From a virus: 34,415 nucleotides of DNA. The translations under genes and the position numbers were made by a program. Below the pieces are notes generated by a model that ran no database searches, had not been told where the DNA came from, and saw nothing but the letters and a program-made list of their open reading frames with translations. Positions within the stretch are counted from its first letter, which is position 1, and each line of letters begins with the position of its first letter. Positions 1 through 7,480 of this stretch are shown piece after piece. The DNA is taken from positions 1-34,415 of the IMG/VR virus record IMGVR_UViG_3300030390_000425. One strand, given 5' to 3'.

Positions 1-68
1 GCAATTCCATCGCCATCCATGTCATAAGCGTCGTACTTGGATTGATCTTCTAGCTTTTTTGCCGCCAT
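1..68 (-). CDS. Partial second copy of the 5' end of the EF-hand membrane protein gene
   Basis: The ATG lies at 68-66 on the minus strand. The frame runs off the window start after about 22 codons, still within the EF-hand segment. The complete gene is at 34070-34384. This fragment exists only because the terminal overlap duplicates the locus and should not be counted as a separate gene. Confidence 0.9.
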   Translation of the reverse strand, partial: MAAKKLEDQSKYDAYDMDGDGI

Positions 69-99
69 TCTAATCCCCGATCTTTACCTCAAAACACTG
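2..99. repeat. Left copy of 98-bp direct terminal repeat (circular join)
   Basis: Bases 2-99 are identical to 34318-34415. Base 1 (g) differs from its counterpart at 34317 (a). The repeat covers the 5' end of the EF-hand gene and its upstream region, so it is one locus seen twice. The simplest reading is an assembly overlap of a circular or circularly permuted genome, giving a 34,317-bp unit. A true short terminal repeat of a linear virion DNA cannot be excluded. Confidence 0.9.
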
Positions 100-237
100 C
101 ACCATTATTGTCCTTGCCGTTACTAGAACCTTTGCTTCATCTCGCGCTTTCATGCACTCCACTCGATTTGGGTGCTGAGACAATTGGTGATACTTGAGAT
201 CGTTATTGAAGAACTGCATCCACATTAAGAACCACAT
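70..237 (-). CDS. Small hypothetical protein of the lysis region (55 aa)
   Basis: I chose ATG at 237-235 because it overlaps the TAA stop of the upstream gene as TAATG, a translational-coupling arrangement used many times in this genome. A longer frame to 315 would run into the neighbour. The product begins MWFLMWMQFF, a short hydrophobic aromatic start too weak to be a convincing membrane helix, followed by a polar segment with ECMKARDEAKV and ending FEVKIGD. Short proteins with this ECxxARDEAKV-like core are, to my knowledge, common unnamed genes of marine phages. The function is unknown. Its place between the XhlA-like/membrane genes and the EF-hand/holin genes suggests membrane or lysis association, which is inference only. 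Confidence 0.7.
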   Translation of the reverse strand: MWFLMWMQFFNNDLKYHQLSQHPNRVECMKARDEAKVLVTARTIMVQCFEVKIGD

Positions 238-704
238 TACCACTTCTCCATGTATCGTCCAAGTGCAAAGACGAGCGCAACCATTCCGCTTACAGCAAAC
301 AGACATCCCAAGCACATCATTGCCATTTCGACTAATTGTTCGCGTTCTTTTTCACGTTGTTTTTGTGCAGCTTTTCTAGCCTTACGGGCTTCGGCCTGGA
401 AAAATTGCCATTTGTCCCAAGTGCCGGGAGGTCCGTACAATCTGCACCAAGACTCAAGCTCACGGCGCTGCTCTTGAATCTTTTCAAGGGCCTGAAACTC
501 TTCCCAGTCGCCTTCTGACCCGCCAGTTATGGCTGTGATCGGGTTATTCTTTTTACGTTTTACTGCATCTTTTAGATCATCTTCGGCGGATAGGAACTTG
601 CCAACATGGCCCACCATATCCTTAACTTCACGCCCGTTCTCAAGACATTTTTTTATGACTCCGTAGGCCGCATTTGCAGCCATAATGGTTTCGAGTACGG
701 CCAT
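237..704 (-). CDS. Conserved phage protein with C-terminal membrane helix (155 aa)
   Basis: The N-terminus (MAVLETIMAANAAYGVIKKCLENG) is helical. The middle contains a WxxFxALEKIxxQ-type helix and a GPPGTWDKWQFFQAEARKARK stretch rich in Ala/Arg/Lys that should form a long amphipathic or coiled helix. Residues about 127-150 form one hydrophobic segment (MCLGCLFAVSGMVALVFALG), a probable transmembrane helix, with a short basic tail. I recall proteins of this architecture as conserved, unnamed genes next to the lysis genes of marine phages. The function is not established; a role in the membrane stage of lysis or as a structural accessory is possible. The downstream 55-aa gene is coupled to it by TAATG. 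Confidence 0.8.
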   Translation of the reverse strand: MAVLETIMAANAAYGVIKKCLENGREVKDMVGHVGKFLSAEDDLKDAVKRKKNNPITAITGGSEGDWEEFQALEKIQEQRRELESWCRLYGPPGTWDKWQFFQAEARKARKAAQKQREKEREQLVEMAMMCLGCLFAVSGMVALVFALGRYMEKW

Positions 705-710
705 ACATTC

Positions 711-902
711 TTACATCTTCATCAAGACAGCAACTAAAAGCGCAATTATGAAACCAGTTGCGCCAATCATGATCGCCTCAAGGCGCTTAACTCTACCAAA
801 CAGATCTTTGAACTGGATTCGCATTTCGGTTTGCATTGCAATAACCTCCTTCTCTAGTCCATCGATGCGCTCATGCGCGCTGCTTACTGTTCGTTTATCC
901 AT
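711..902 (-). CDS. XhlA-like coiled-coil plus TM protein (63 aa)
   Basis: Residues 1-43 are a charged heptad-like helix (HERIDGLEKEVIAMQ, DLFGRVKRLE). Residues 44-62 are a single hydrophobic helix (AIMIGATGFIIALLVAVL) ending in KM. This coiled coil plus C-terminal transmembrane layout is that of the haemolysin XhlA family, small phage membrane proteins that accompany holins. An upstream TAAGGTAATTAAC element gives a modest ribosome site before the ATG. It sits between the tail fibre genes and the lysis block. Exact family membership needs a profile search; a small membrane protein of the lysis module is fairly secure. Confidence 0.75.
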   Translation of the reverse strand: MDKRTVSSAHERIDGLEKEVIAMQTEMRIQFKDLFGRVKRLEAIMIGATGFIIALLVAVLMKM

Positions 903-912
903 GTTAATTACC

Positions 913-2361
913 TTATATTTTTACTACTAAACTTGTAGCAGATATTGCTGTCCCTGCAAAGACGCTTGGATCGGCAGCGGTTGTGCCTATCGTCCCGTCT
1001 GTCTGAACGAAGTAGCTCTGCCCTGCCGTAAGGCTAGACTGGTTTGTGCTGACAGAGCCAATGATGTCTACCGTTGCGCTGCTACCGCTTGCTACAGAGC
1101 CGCCCTGAGAAATTCCGATGTAGTTCTCGCTGGTGAGGTTGATGGAGGAAGAGGCAAAGGTTATAGCTGTTCCATCCCCGCCGTTACCTGCGTCAGTATA
1201 AACCATAACAGATTTGTTGGCGGTACTATTAAAACACATACCGATATAATTGGTAGTAGCTGCTTCAAAAACTACTTCTGAGTCAAAAGCTATAGAGGTT
1301 CCTGAAACTGAACCTGAAACAACAGTACCATAACTGCTGTTTGAAATATCTTTATAAGAAAAAACAACCTTATTTGCAGAAGTATCAAAAACAGCTTTAA
1401 CGCTTGCAGTTGCGGAGTCAGCAAAAAAGACTTTGCTTCCAAAGCTAATGCTAGTTCCCGATACAGTCCCGACCACTGCCGCACCTCTATTGCTAGTTGT
1501 GCCATCTTGCCATCCAATAACAACTTTATTTGAGGTGCTATCAAATGCAGTAGCAATTTCACTCGTACCACCCGAAGTTTGAGTAGAAAAAACTGTAGAA
1601 GACCCGAAACTTATGCTTGTTCCGCTAACCGTGCCAACAACCGCCTCGCCATAACCGCTTGTATTACCTCTAAAGGCTGTAACAATTTTATCATTTAAAG
1701 TGTCAAAAGTAGAAGATTGATACCTTGCAGTGTTGCTGTAGTATACAACCGGGGTTCCAAAACTAATTGAAATTCCGCTAACCGTGCCAACGACCGCAGT
1801 CCCATAACTGCTATTGCCGTAGTTCCTATAGGAAATTACAACTTTATTAGCGGTGCTATCAAATGTTATAGCCAACTCTTCGCTGGTGTTATTATTAAAT
1901 TCTGTCGCACTTCCCCAACTTACAGTTGTTCCTGACAAAGAGCCAACAATGGCATATCCATGACTGCTGTCGTTCCCATTTCTAAAAACAACAACAATTC
2001 TATTGTTCTCACTATCAAAAACAGAATCAAGCTGCTGATTATCGGAGTTCATAGCAGTGCCAACAGAACCAAATGAAATAGAAGAGCCTGATACAGTCCC
2101 TACCACATATTCCATCAGTGGACTTCCAGCGTTATAAGTACGATAAACAACTATTACTTTGTTATTAGAGCTATCAAAAACAGCGGTGTTGAACGCCACT
2201 TCATCTGTTTCAAAAACCGCCGCAGAGCCAAGGCTTGCACTTGTCTCGCTAACAACACTCACAGTACCGTCTGCATTAACCACAACAGGCTTACCATTCG
2301 GCAGTGTACCAGAAGCCTTGGCCCTATGCGTACCCTCTTCAAGTTCAGGTATAGTTCTCAT
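913..2361 (-). CDS. Tail fibre / receptor-binding paralogue A, seven-repeat predicted beta-propeller (482 aa)
   Basis: The N-terminal region (about 1-45) carries LPNGKPVVVNADGTVSVV. Seven repeats of about 50 residues follow (about 46-395), each built as xVF(E/Y)xxxx-xFDSxxNKVVIxYRxxxxSxYGTAVVGTVSGTSISFGS. A shared C-terminal domain (about 396-482) contains LTSENYIG, LTAGQSYFVQTDGT and PSVFAGTAISATSLVVK. Two more genes (2365-3816 and 4089-5525) have the same plan. Seven copies of a four-strand-sized repeat suggest a seven-bladed beta-propeller. This would be a distal adhesin or tail spike, most likely for host recognition. The virion role is inferred from its position just after a T7-type fibre gene; the fold is inferred from the repeat number. 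Confidence 0.8.
   Translation of the reverse strand: MRTIPELEEGTHRAKASGTLPNGKPVVVNADGTVSVVSETSASLGSAAVFETDEVAFNTAVFDSSNNKVIVVYRTYNAGSPLMEYVVGTVSGSSISFGSVGTAMNSDNQQLDSVFDSENNRIVVVFRNGNDSSHGYAIVGSLSGTTVSWGSATEFNNNTSEELAITFDSTANKVVISYRNYGNSSYGTAVVGTVSGISISFGTPVVYYSNTARYQSSTFDTLNDKIVTAFRGNTSGYGEAVVGTVSGTSISFGSSTVFSTQTSGGTSEIATAFDSTSNKVVIGWQDGTTSNRGAAVVGTVSGTSISFGSKVFFADSATASVKAVFDTSANKVVFSYKDISNSSYGTVVSGSVSGTSIAFDSEVVFEAATTNYIGMCFNSTANKSVMVYTDAGNGGDGTAITFASSSINLTSENYIGISQGGSVASGSSATVDIIGSVSTNQSSLTAGQSYFVQTDGTIGTTAADPSVFAGTAISATSLVVKI
1180..2226 (-). repeat. Seven tandem ~150-bp coding repeats (fibre A)
   Basis: Boundaries are approximate. The seven units share near-identical DNA around the VVGTVSGTSISFGS coding segment and diverge around the loop positions. 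The same repeat family fills the two downstream paralogues, so there are about 21 copies in 4.6 kb. Confidence 0.8.
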
Positions 2362-2364
2362 GGT

Positions 2365-3816
2365 CTAGCCTTTCACGATAATCTTTGTTGCCGATACGGC
2401 TGTGCCAGCGAAGACACTTGGGCTTCCAGCCGTCAAACCTAGTGTTCCATTCGTCTGCACAAAGTAACTCTGACCCGCAGTCAAACCTGATTGCCTGTCG
2501 TTTATCGCACCTTGCACATCAATGGTGGCCCCAGCGGTGTCAGGGTAGCCGTTGCTGGATAAGCCAACGTAGTTTTCTGAGGTGAGGGTGGTGGCAGGAG
2601 CATTATAAACTTGTGCTTTACCTTTATCGCTATCATCGTCATCTTGATAAGCAAAAACTACTTTTTTCTGGACAGGGTCAAAAACACTTGAAGCCTGTGT
2701 TCCATAAGCAGCAGTGGTGATGACGGTGGAGGAACCAACAGTAAAACTAGAACCATCTGATGTTATTGGTATCGCATATCCATAATCACTTGCTCCACGA
2801 ATACCAATTACACTTGTGGCTGCATTAGAATCATAAACAGCGGTTAAAGCACTTATCCCTGCCGCATCATAAAAAACTTCTGGAGTTGTGAATGAAATAC
2901 TTGTTCCTGACACTGTTCCAATAACAGCTTTTCCTTTATCAGAATCATCATCATCCATATAAAAAATGTTAGTTTTATTGTTACCTGAGTCATAAACAGC
3001 CATTGTGTACTTAATAGCACTTGTCTCAAAAACAGCAGCCGAACCAAAGGTAATTGATGTGCCAGAAATAGTTCCTACAACAGCCGTTCCATAATTACTA
3101 TTACCTTCATCTCTATAAGCAATAACAACTTTATTCGCAGAGCTATCAAAACTTATGCCAAGGTTGCTAACAACAGCATTTTCAAACCCTTCCTGACTAC
3201 CAAAGCTGATAGACGTACCACTTACAGTTCCGACAACAGCATACCCATGAGCACTATCACCGCCAGCTTGATACGCTATAACTGATTTTTGAGCATTGGC
3301 ATCATAAACCGCCGCAATCTGTGAGGCATATCCTCTGCTGTAAAAAACAACAGGGCTACCAAAGCTAATGCTTGTTCCACTGACGGTTCCTACTACAGAT
3401 GTGCCGTATTGATTGTTACCTAAGTCTCTATAAAATATAACAATCTTTTGAGCATTGATATCATAAACTGGTGCGACGTTTGCAGTAAAACCACTCTCAA
3501 AAACCACAGGGGTTCCAAAACTTATAGACGTTCCACTAACTGTTCCTACTACAGATGTGCCGTAGTTGGAGTTTGAATTATCCCGATAAGCTATAACTAC
3601 TTTGTTTAAGTTACTGTCAAAGGCTGCGGGACCGACCATATTTTTGATTATACCACTTTCAAATATAACAGCACTCCCTATAGATGCAGAACCTATTCCA
3701 ACAGCACTAACAGTGCCATTAGCATTCACGACAACAGCCTTACCATTGGGCAACGCACCACTGGCAATGGCGTTCAGCTTTCTTACTTGTGTGCTGGGTG
3801 TACCAATGGTGCGCAT
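2365..3816 (-). CDS. Tail fibre / receptor-binding paralogue B, seven-repeat predicted beta-propeller (483 aa)
   Basis: The domain plan matches fibre A: N-terminal LPNGKAVVVNANGTVSAV (about 18-38), seven units of about 50 residues (about 49-400) and a C-terminal LTSENYVG ... LTAGQSYFVQTNGTLGLTA ... VFAGTAVSATKIIVKG domain. Repeats 5 and 7 carry the acidic loop DDDDSDKGKA in place of the usual GNSNYGTA, a possible metal-binding or specificity loop. Repeat 6 is the most degenerate and lacks the GTVSGTSISF core. Only 3 bp separate its stop from the ATG of fibre A, so the two are co-translated from one message. A host-binding role is inferred. Confidence 0.8.
   Translation of the reverse strand: MRTIGTPSTQVRKLNAIASGALPNGKAVVVNANGTVSAVGIGSASIGSAVIFESGIIKNMVGPAAFDSNLNKVVIAYRDNSNSNYGTSVVGTVSGTSISFGTPVVFESGFTANVAPVYDINAQKIVIFYRDLGNNQYGTSVVGTVSGTSISFGSPVVFYSRGYASQIAAVYDANAQKSVIAYQAGGDSAHGYAVVGTVSGTSISFGSQEGFENAVVSNLGISFDSSANKVVIAYRDEGNSNYGTAVVGTISGTSITFGSAAVFETSAIKYTMAVYDSGNNKTNIFYMDDDDSDKGKAVIGTVSGTSISFTTPEVFYDAAGISALTAVYDSNAATSVIGIRGASDYGYAIPITSDGSSFTVGSSTVITTAAYGTQASSVFDPVQKKVVFAYQDDDDSDKGKAQVYNAPATTLTSENYVGLSSNGYPDTAGATIDVQGAINDRQSGLTAGQSYFVQTNGTLGLTAGSPSVFAGTAVSATKIIVKG
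2630..3672 (-). repeat. Seven tandem ~150-bp coding repeats (fibre B)
   Basis: Approximate limits of the repeat block in paralogue B. Units 1-5 are close to the family consensus; units 6 and 7 are diverged at the inner strand. Same repeat family as in the flanking fibre genes. Confidence 0.8.
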
Positions 3817-3820
3817 ATGA

Positions 3821-4084
3821 TTACTCCTCGTCTTCGAGTGTTGGGTCTACCCAATCAGAGTTTGCAGTCCAAGATGTTCCGTCAAAGAAATACTTGTTGC
3901 CAGTCCAATCAGCAGGGGCGTTGGTCACGCCGTCCGTGACAGTCACTGTTGTGCTGTTCAGATCACCAATGATGAACTGCGCAGGGTCGCCTACAGTGAT
4001 ATTGTCAGCAGTAGCTGTGATTGTAACGTCATCAGCGAGCAAGTACTTCGACAAGCCGCTTGATGTCTCTACGATAGTCTTCAT
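3821..4084 (-). CDS. Small acidic protein between fibre genes (87 aa)
   Basis: The product begins MKTIVETSSGLSKYLLADD and ends with KYFFDGTSWTANSDWVDP followed by an acidic LEDEE tail. A DW-x-G-x-KYxFDG motif sits near the C-terminus. Small proteins of this kind occur beside tail fibre genes of marine phages as I recall, without an assigned function. It lies in the fibre operon with 4-bp gaps on both sides. A fibre-associated structural or chaperone role is plausible from position alone. No membrane segment or signal peptide is visible. Confidence 0.75.
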   Translation of the reverse strand: MKTIVETSSGLSKYLLADDVTITATADNITVGDPAQFIIGDLNSTTVTVTDGVTNAPADWTGNKYFFDGTSWTANSDWVDPTLEDEE

Positions 4085-4088
4085 GGGT

Positions 4089-5525
4089 TTATCCTTTCAC
4101 GATGAGTTTAGTAGCCGACACGGCAGTGCCAGCAAGTACAGATGGATTGGCAGCGGTTAAGCCCAGCGTACCATCAGTTTGAACGAAGTATTGTTGACCA
4201 GCAGTTAAGCTAGACTGTGCGTCATTGATAGAGCAACCCGTCTGGACAACAGCAGATGCCCCGTTAGCAGCAGCGCCCTTGGCAATTCCGATGTAGTTCT
4301 CTGAGGTGAGGTTGAAAGCCAAGGGCCTAAAAAAAGTAGCCGTCCCGCGATCAAAGAAACCTTCGTCCCTGTACGCAATTACTACATTATTAGAAGTGCT
4401 ATCAAAAGTGCATGAGGTATGAGAAGTATTTGCAGACTCAAAAACCACCGGAGAGTTGAAACTTATTGATGTTCCGCTTACAGTCCCAAGGATTCTAGTT
4501 CCGTAAAATGAATTACCGTTATCCCTGTAAACAACCGCTACCTTATTGGCATTGGTGTCAAATGTAGAGGATATTTCTCGAGCATCAGCAGCCTCAAACA
4601 CAACAGCAGTTCCAAAGCTAATGGATGTTCCGCTTACGGTTCCCACAATAGAATTACCATAAGTGGTGCTTGTAACTCTATACGAAATAACCACCTTATT
4701 AGAGTTGCTATCAAATGCCGCCGCAATAAAAGTTACCGCTGCGTTTTCAAATACAACAGGGGTTCCGAAGCTGATACTTGTTCCGCTTACTGTACCCACA
4801 ACACAAGTGCCAATATCGGTGGTCTGTATATCGCGATAGGCAATCACTATTTTATTGTTGCTGCTGTCAAATACCGTGGACGTATCTGTTGAGTTGCTGG
4901 TTGTAAATGCAACAGAAGAACCAAAACTAATGTTTGTTCCGCTTACAGTTCCAACACTAGCAGTCCCATCGCCCCCCGCACTATTATTTCTGTAAGTAAC
5001 CACTACTTTGTTTGAATTACTATCAAATGTAGCTCCTATACCTGCCATAACGACGCTTTTAAAAACAACAGCACTTCCGAAACTAATACTTGTACCAGAA
5101 ACTGTTCCTACAATACCAGTACCGTAACCACTATTACCATTATCTTTATAAGCAATAAAAATCTTGTTGTTAGAACTATCAAAAGTTATAGCTATTTCAT
5201 CTGTACTCGCAGATTCAAACACCACCGCCGTTCCGAAACTAATAGATGATGCCCCCACAGTTCCGACGATTGCCGTTCCATAATTGCTGTTTCCACCATC
5301 GCGATAGGCAATCACTACTTTGTTATTGCTGCTGTCAAATGTCGCTGCTGTAGATACTGTGTTTCCACTTTCAAAAACATTCGGAGAACCAATTACTTCA
5401 GCAGTCTCCGCAACAACACTAACAGTCCCATCAGCATTAACTATTACAGGTTGCCCACTAGGCAGTGTACCAGAGGCAACCGCCCGTACTTCACCATCTA
5501 CAGGTGTGTTGCCAAGGGACCGCAT
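4089..5525 (-). CDS. Tail fibre / receptor-binding paralogue C, seven-repeat predicted beta-propeller (478 aa)
   Basis: This is the most regular of the three paralogues. It has N-terminal LPSGQPVIVNADGTVSVV, then seven units of about 50 residues with cores NKVVIAYRDGGNSNYGTAIV and GTVSGTSISFGT, then the shared C-terminal LTSENYIGIAKG ... LTAGQQYFVQTDGTLGLTA ... VLAGTAVSATKLIVKG. The ATG at 5525 overlaps the TAA of the upstream structural gene (TAATG). It is probably a receptor-binding fibre. Whether all three paralogues are assembled together on one virion, or are alternative adhesins, cannot be told from sequence. Confidence 0.8.
   Translation of the reverse strand: MRSLGNTPVDGEVRAVASGTLPSGQPVIVNADGTVSVVAETAEVIGSPNVFESGNTVSTAATFDSSNNKVVIAYRDGGNSNYGTAIVGTVGASSISFGTAVVFESASTDEIAITFDSSNNKIFIAYKDNGNSGYGTGIVGTVSGTSISFGSAVVFKSVVMAGIGATFDSNSNKVVVTYRNNSAGGDGTASVGTVSGTNISFGSSVAFTTSNSTDTSTVFDSSNNKIVIAYRDIQTTDIGTCVVGTVSGTSISFGTPVVFENAAVTFIAAAFDSNSNKVVISYRVTSTTYGNSIVGTVSGTSISFGTAVVFEAADAREISSTFDTNANKVAVVYRDNGNSFYGTRILGTVSGTSISFNSPVVFESANTSHTSCTFDSTSNNVVIAYRDEGFFDRGTATFFRPLAFNLTSENYIGIAKGAAANGASAVVQTGCSINDAQSSLTAGQQYFVQTDGTLGLTAANPSVLAGTAVSATKLIVKG
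4355..5387 (-). repeat. Seven tandem ~150-bp coding repeats (fibre C)
   Basis: Approximate limits of the repeat block in paralogue C. All seven units retain the VxF(E)-FDSxxNK-YRxxG pattern, and six retain GTVSGTSISF or a close variant. Confidence 0.8.
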
Positions 5526-5896
5526 TAGCTGATCTCTTCGTAACTAATCGTGGCTACAAGATCAGATGCAGTGGAAGCTATTCCGCCAAGAGATTTATCT
5601 TCCTCTAAATATATGGCTGTACTTTTATCCAGAACAACAAGAGCGGAGTCGGCAGGCACTGAAATCGTAGAAGCGATAGCAATGCCGGTACCGCCAACAT
5701 CATCTTGCGGATACAGATTGACTGTAATATCGGCAGCGTTAGTGCCATCAATATTAGTAATTATAAGCATGTTGACTTTAATAACCTTGCTTGAACTAGC
5801 AGGGTTTTCTAAAATTTGTGTAGCTGATGTACCGATAGCAACCTGGGCTGTCTTGGCGGTAATCGTCGCAACATTTACGACATTGGGGGCTGACAT
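5525..5896 (-). CDS. Probable virion structural protein (123 aa)
   Basis: The sequence is Thr/Ala/Ile-rich, with beta-type segments: VATITAKTAQVAIGT, KVIKVNMLIITNID, ITVNLYPQDDVGGTG and SALVVLDKSTAIYLEEDKSL. Proteins of this length and pattern are small structural proteins in marine phages as I recall, often with a jelly-roll or Ig-like beta fold. There is no signal peptide or membrane helix. An AAAGGAGAATATAA ribosome site precedes its ATG. It lies between the T7-type fibre and the propeller fibre genes and is coupled to the latter by TAATG. A fibre-connecting or decoration role is inferred. Confidence 0.7.
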   Translation of the reverse strand: MSAPNVVNVATITAKTAQVAIGTSATQILENPASSSKVIKVNMLIITNIDGTNAADITVNLYPQDDVGGTGIAIASTISVPADSALVVLDKSTAIYLEEDKSLGGIASTASDLVATISYEEIS

Positions 5897-5908
5897 TTAT
5901 ATTCTCCT

Positions 5909-7480
5909 TTAACCAAAGACCATCGCCATTGCGATTGCTTTTCCTGTTGTTGCTGTAGAGTTTAGGTGCGCTGCGTTTACTGTAAGATCGCTAATCTGAG
6001 CTACGTTTATGCTTGTTGCTACCGGCGCAACGTCCTGCCAAGCAGATCCATTGTAGACTCGGACCTTATCTGAGCTTGTATTATATACCAAATCCCCTTC
6101 GTTCAGACTGTCTGACGGGTCGGAGCTTGCTATTCGATACTGAGCCGCAAAATTGTTTACGGAGCTTATATTAGACGCAACAGTATTTACGTTACCTATT
6201 GATCCAGAAACATTCGACATCGCCGTGACATTGGCAGAGGTTCCCAAGACATTCATGTCAGTTACAATATCAGAGGTAGCTAAGATATTCATGTCTGCCA
6301 CAACATCGTTCGTAGCCAGGATAGCCATGTCTGCAACGATGGCGTCCGTAGCCAAGATAGCCATGTCGGCTACAATAGCATCAGTGCCTAAAATCGCCAT
6401 ATCAGCGACAATTGCATCTGTTGCAAGAATCGCCATGTCGGCAAGAACGGCGGAAGCCGCAAGTGCGTCAATGTTTGCTTGGGCAGAACTGCTAGGCGTA
6501 AGGGCGATCCATGCAGATCCGTTGTAAACTTTCATCAAGTTTGTTGACGAATTGAAAAACAAATCACCAGTGTTTAAGGCGCTGCTAGGATCGGAAGATC
6601 CTGTGGAGTATTGGCCGGTAAAACTAGCAAGTGCGGTTTCTGAAGAGTTCTTTGCAGTAACGCTTGCGTCCTTTGCAACAACGCTTGCGTCTTTGGCGAC
6701 GACACTTGCATCTTTTGCGGCAATGCTTGCGTCCCGTGCGGTCTCTGCGTTTGTCTCTGCTGTCTCTGCCGCTGTCTCGCTTGCGGCTGCTGCTGTAGCG
6801 CTGGTGGTTGCTGCGGCTGCATTAACAATTAAATCATACTTTGCGCTGTTAGCATTTGTCGTAAGTGGCTGCGAGCCGCTAGAAGTGTGCGCAGTTTTTA
6901 CCATAAAGATATTATTAGTGCTTGTGTCCTTAACCAAGTCGCGCACTTCATAAGCGGTAGACGCGGCCCAATTTCCCCGAAACGTACCGATCTCTTGGGT
7001 AATGCTAACATTGCCGGAGCTATCAAAAGCAAAGATTTTATTCGCACGATCTGTCGCAGAGATTGTAAATTCAGAGCCAGTAATGACGTTTGTTCGAGAA
7101 GCCTTGATTGTTCGACCAAGCTCTTCTTTGTGCTGCTGCACCATGAAGGTCAGTTTGTCTAAACTGTTTTCAAGAGATTGGGCTGGAAAAGGATCGTTAG
7201 GAACTAAGTCTAATCCTTGATCCAGGTCCAATTCGCGCAAGATAACAATGGTAACTCCTGACGCCGGTGCAGCCCCAAAAACTACGTTACCGCCGCTAGC
7301 GGCCCCTACACCTGTGACAGTGTAGTTAGTTGTAATCGATTGGACTGTTTCTGTTCCAGCGCTTGATCGAAGGATAACCGTCAGCTCATCTTGGTCAAAA
7401 ACCTTAAAGCCGTAAGCGAAAGTCGTAAGCGCGCCATTGCCGCTGTAACTTGCTCGGTTGGTGCTGCTTGATACTGTCAT
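5909..7480 (-). CDS. T7-type tail fibre (523 aa)
   Basis: Residues 1-130 match the N-terminal tail-attachment domain of T7-like fibres: YSGNGALTTFAYGFKVFDQDEL, then a long hydrophobic beta region and SLENSLDKLTFMVQQ with following RTIKAS. Residues 248-282 are five heptads of A(K/R)DASVV, a coiled-coil stalk. Residues 341-424 are seven 12-residue repeats of the type ATDAIVADMAIL. Two GDLxxNxSxxxxxVYNGSAW modules (about 305-324 and 462-481) flank the second repeat. The fibre is short for a complete adhesin and ends in a small Ala-rich tip. It may therefore act as the adaptor that attaches to the tail and carries the propeller fibres encoded just downstream (inference). Confidence 0.88.
   Translation of the reverse strand: MTVSSSTNRASYSGNGALTTFAYGFKVFDQDELTVILRSSAGTETVQSITTNYTVTGVGAASGGNVVFGAAPASGVTIVILRELDLDQGLDLVPNDPFPAQSLENSLDKLTFMVQQHKEELGRTIKASRTNVITGSEFTISATDRANKIFAFDSSGNVSITQEIGTFRGNWAASTAYEVRDLVKDTSTNNIFMVKTAHTSSGSQPLTTNANSAKYDLIVNAAAATTSATAAAASETAAETAETNAETARDASIAAKDASVVAKDASVVAKDASVTAKNSSETALASFTGQYSTGSSDPSSALNTGDLFFNSSTNLMKVYNGSAWIALTPSSSAQANIDALAASAVLADMAILATDAIVADMAILGTDAIVADMAILATDAIVADMAILATNDVVADMNILATSDIVTDMNVLGTSANVTAMSNVSGSIGNVNTVASNISSVNNFAAQYRIASSDPSDSLNEGDLVYNTSSDKVRVYNGSAWQDVAPVATSINVAQISDLTVNAAHLNSTATTGKAIAMAMVFG
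6209..6460 (-). repeat. Seven tandem 36-bp coding repeats in tail fibre
   Basis: Codons 341-424 read as seven consecutive 12-residue units, consensus ATDAIVADMAIL, decaying to GTSANVTAMSNV in the last copy. The strict period suggests a trimeric beta-helix or coiled stalk and a length-variable region. Confidence 0.85.
6635..6739 (-). repeat. Five tandem 21-bp coding repeats in tail fibre
   Basis: Codons 248-282 encode five heptads of the type AKDASVV. The heptad period implies a coiled-coil stalk. Confidence 0.85.

Noticed and set aside
1180-5387. Regular repeats considered as a CRISPR-like array
   Set aside because: Repeats are in-frame coding units of about 150 bp with gradual divergence; there are no short palindromic repeats with unique spacers.
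6153-6527. Repetitive plus-strand open frame in the tail fibre region
   Set aside because: Its repeats are the reverse reading of the 36-bp coding repeats of the tail fibre.
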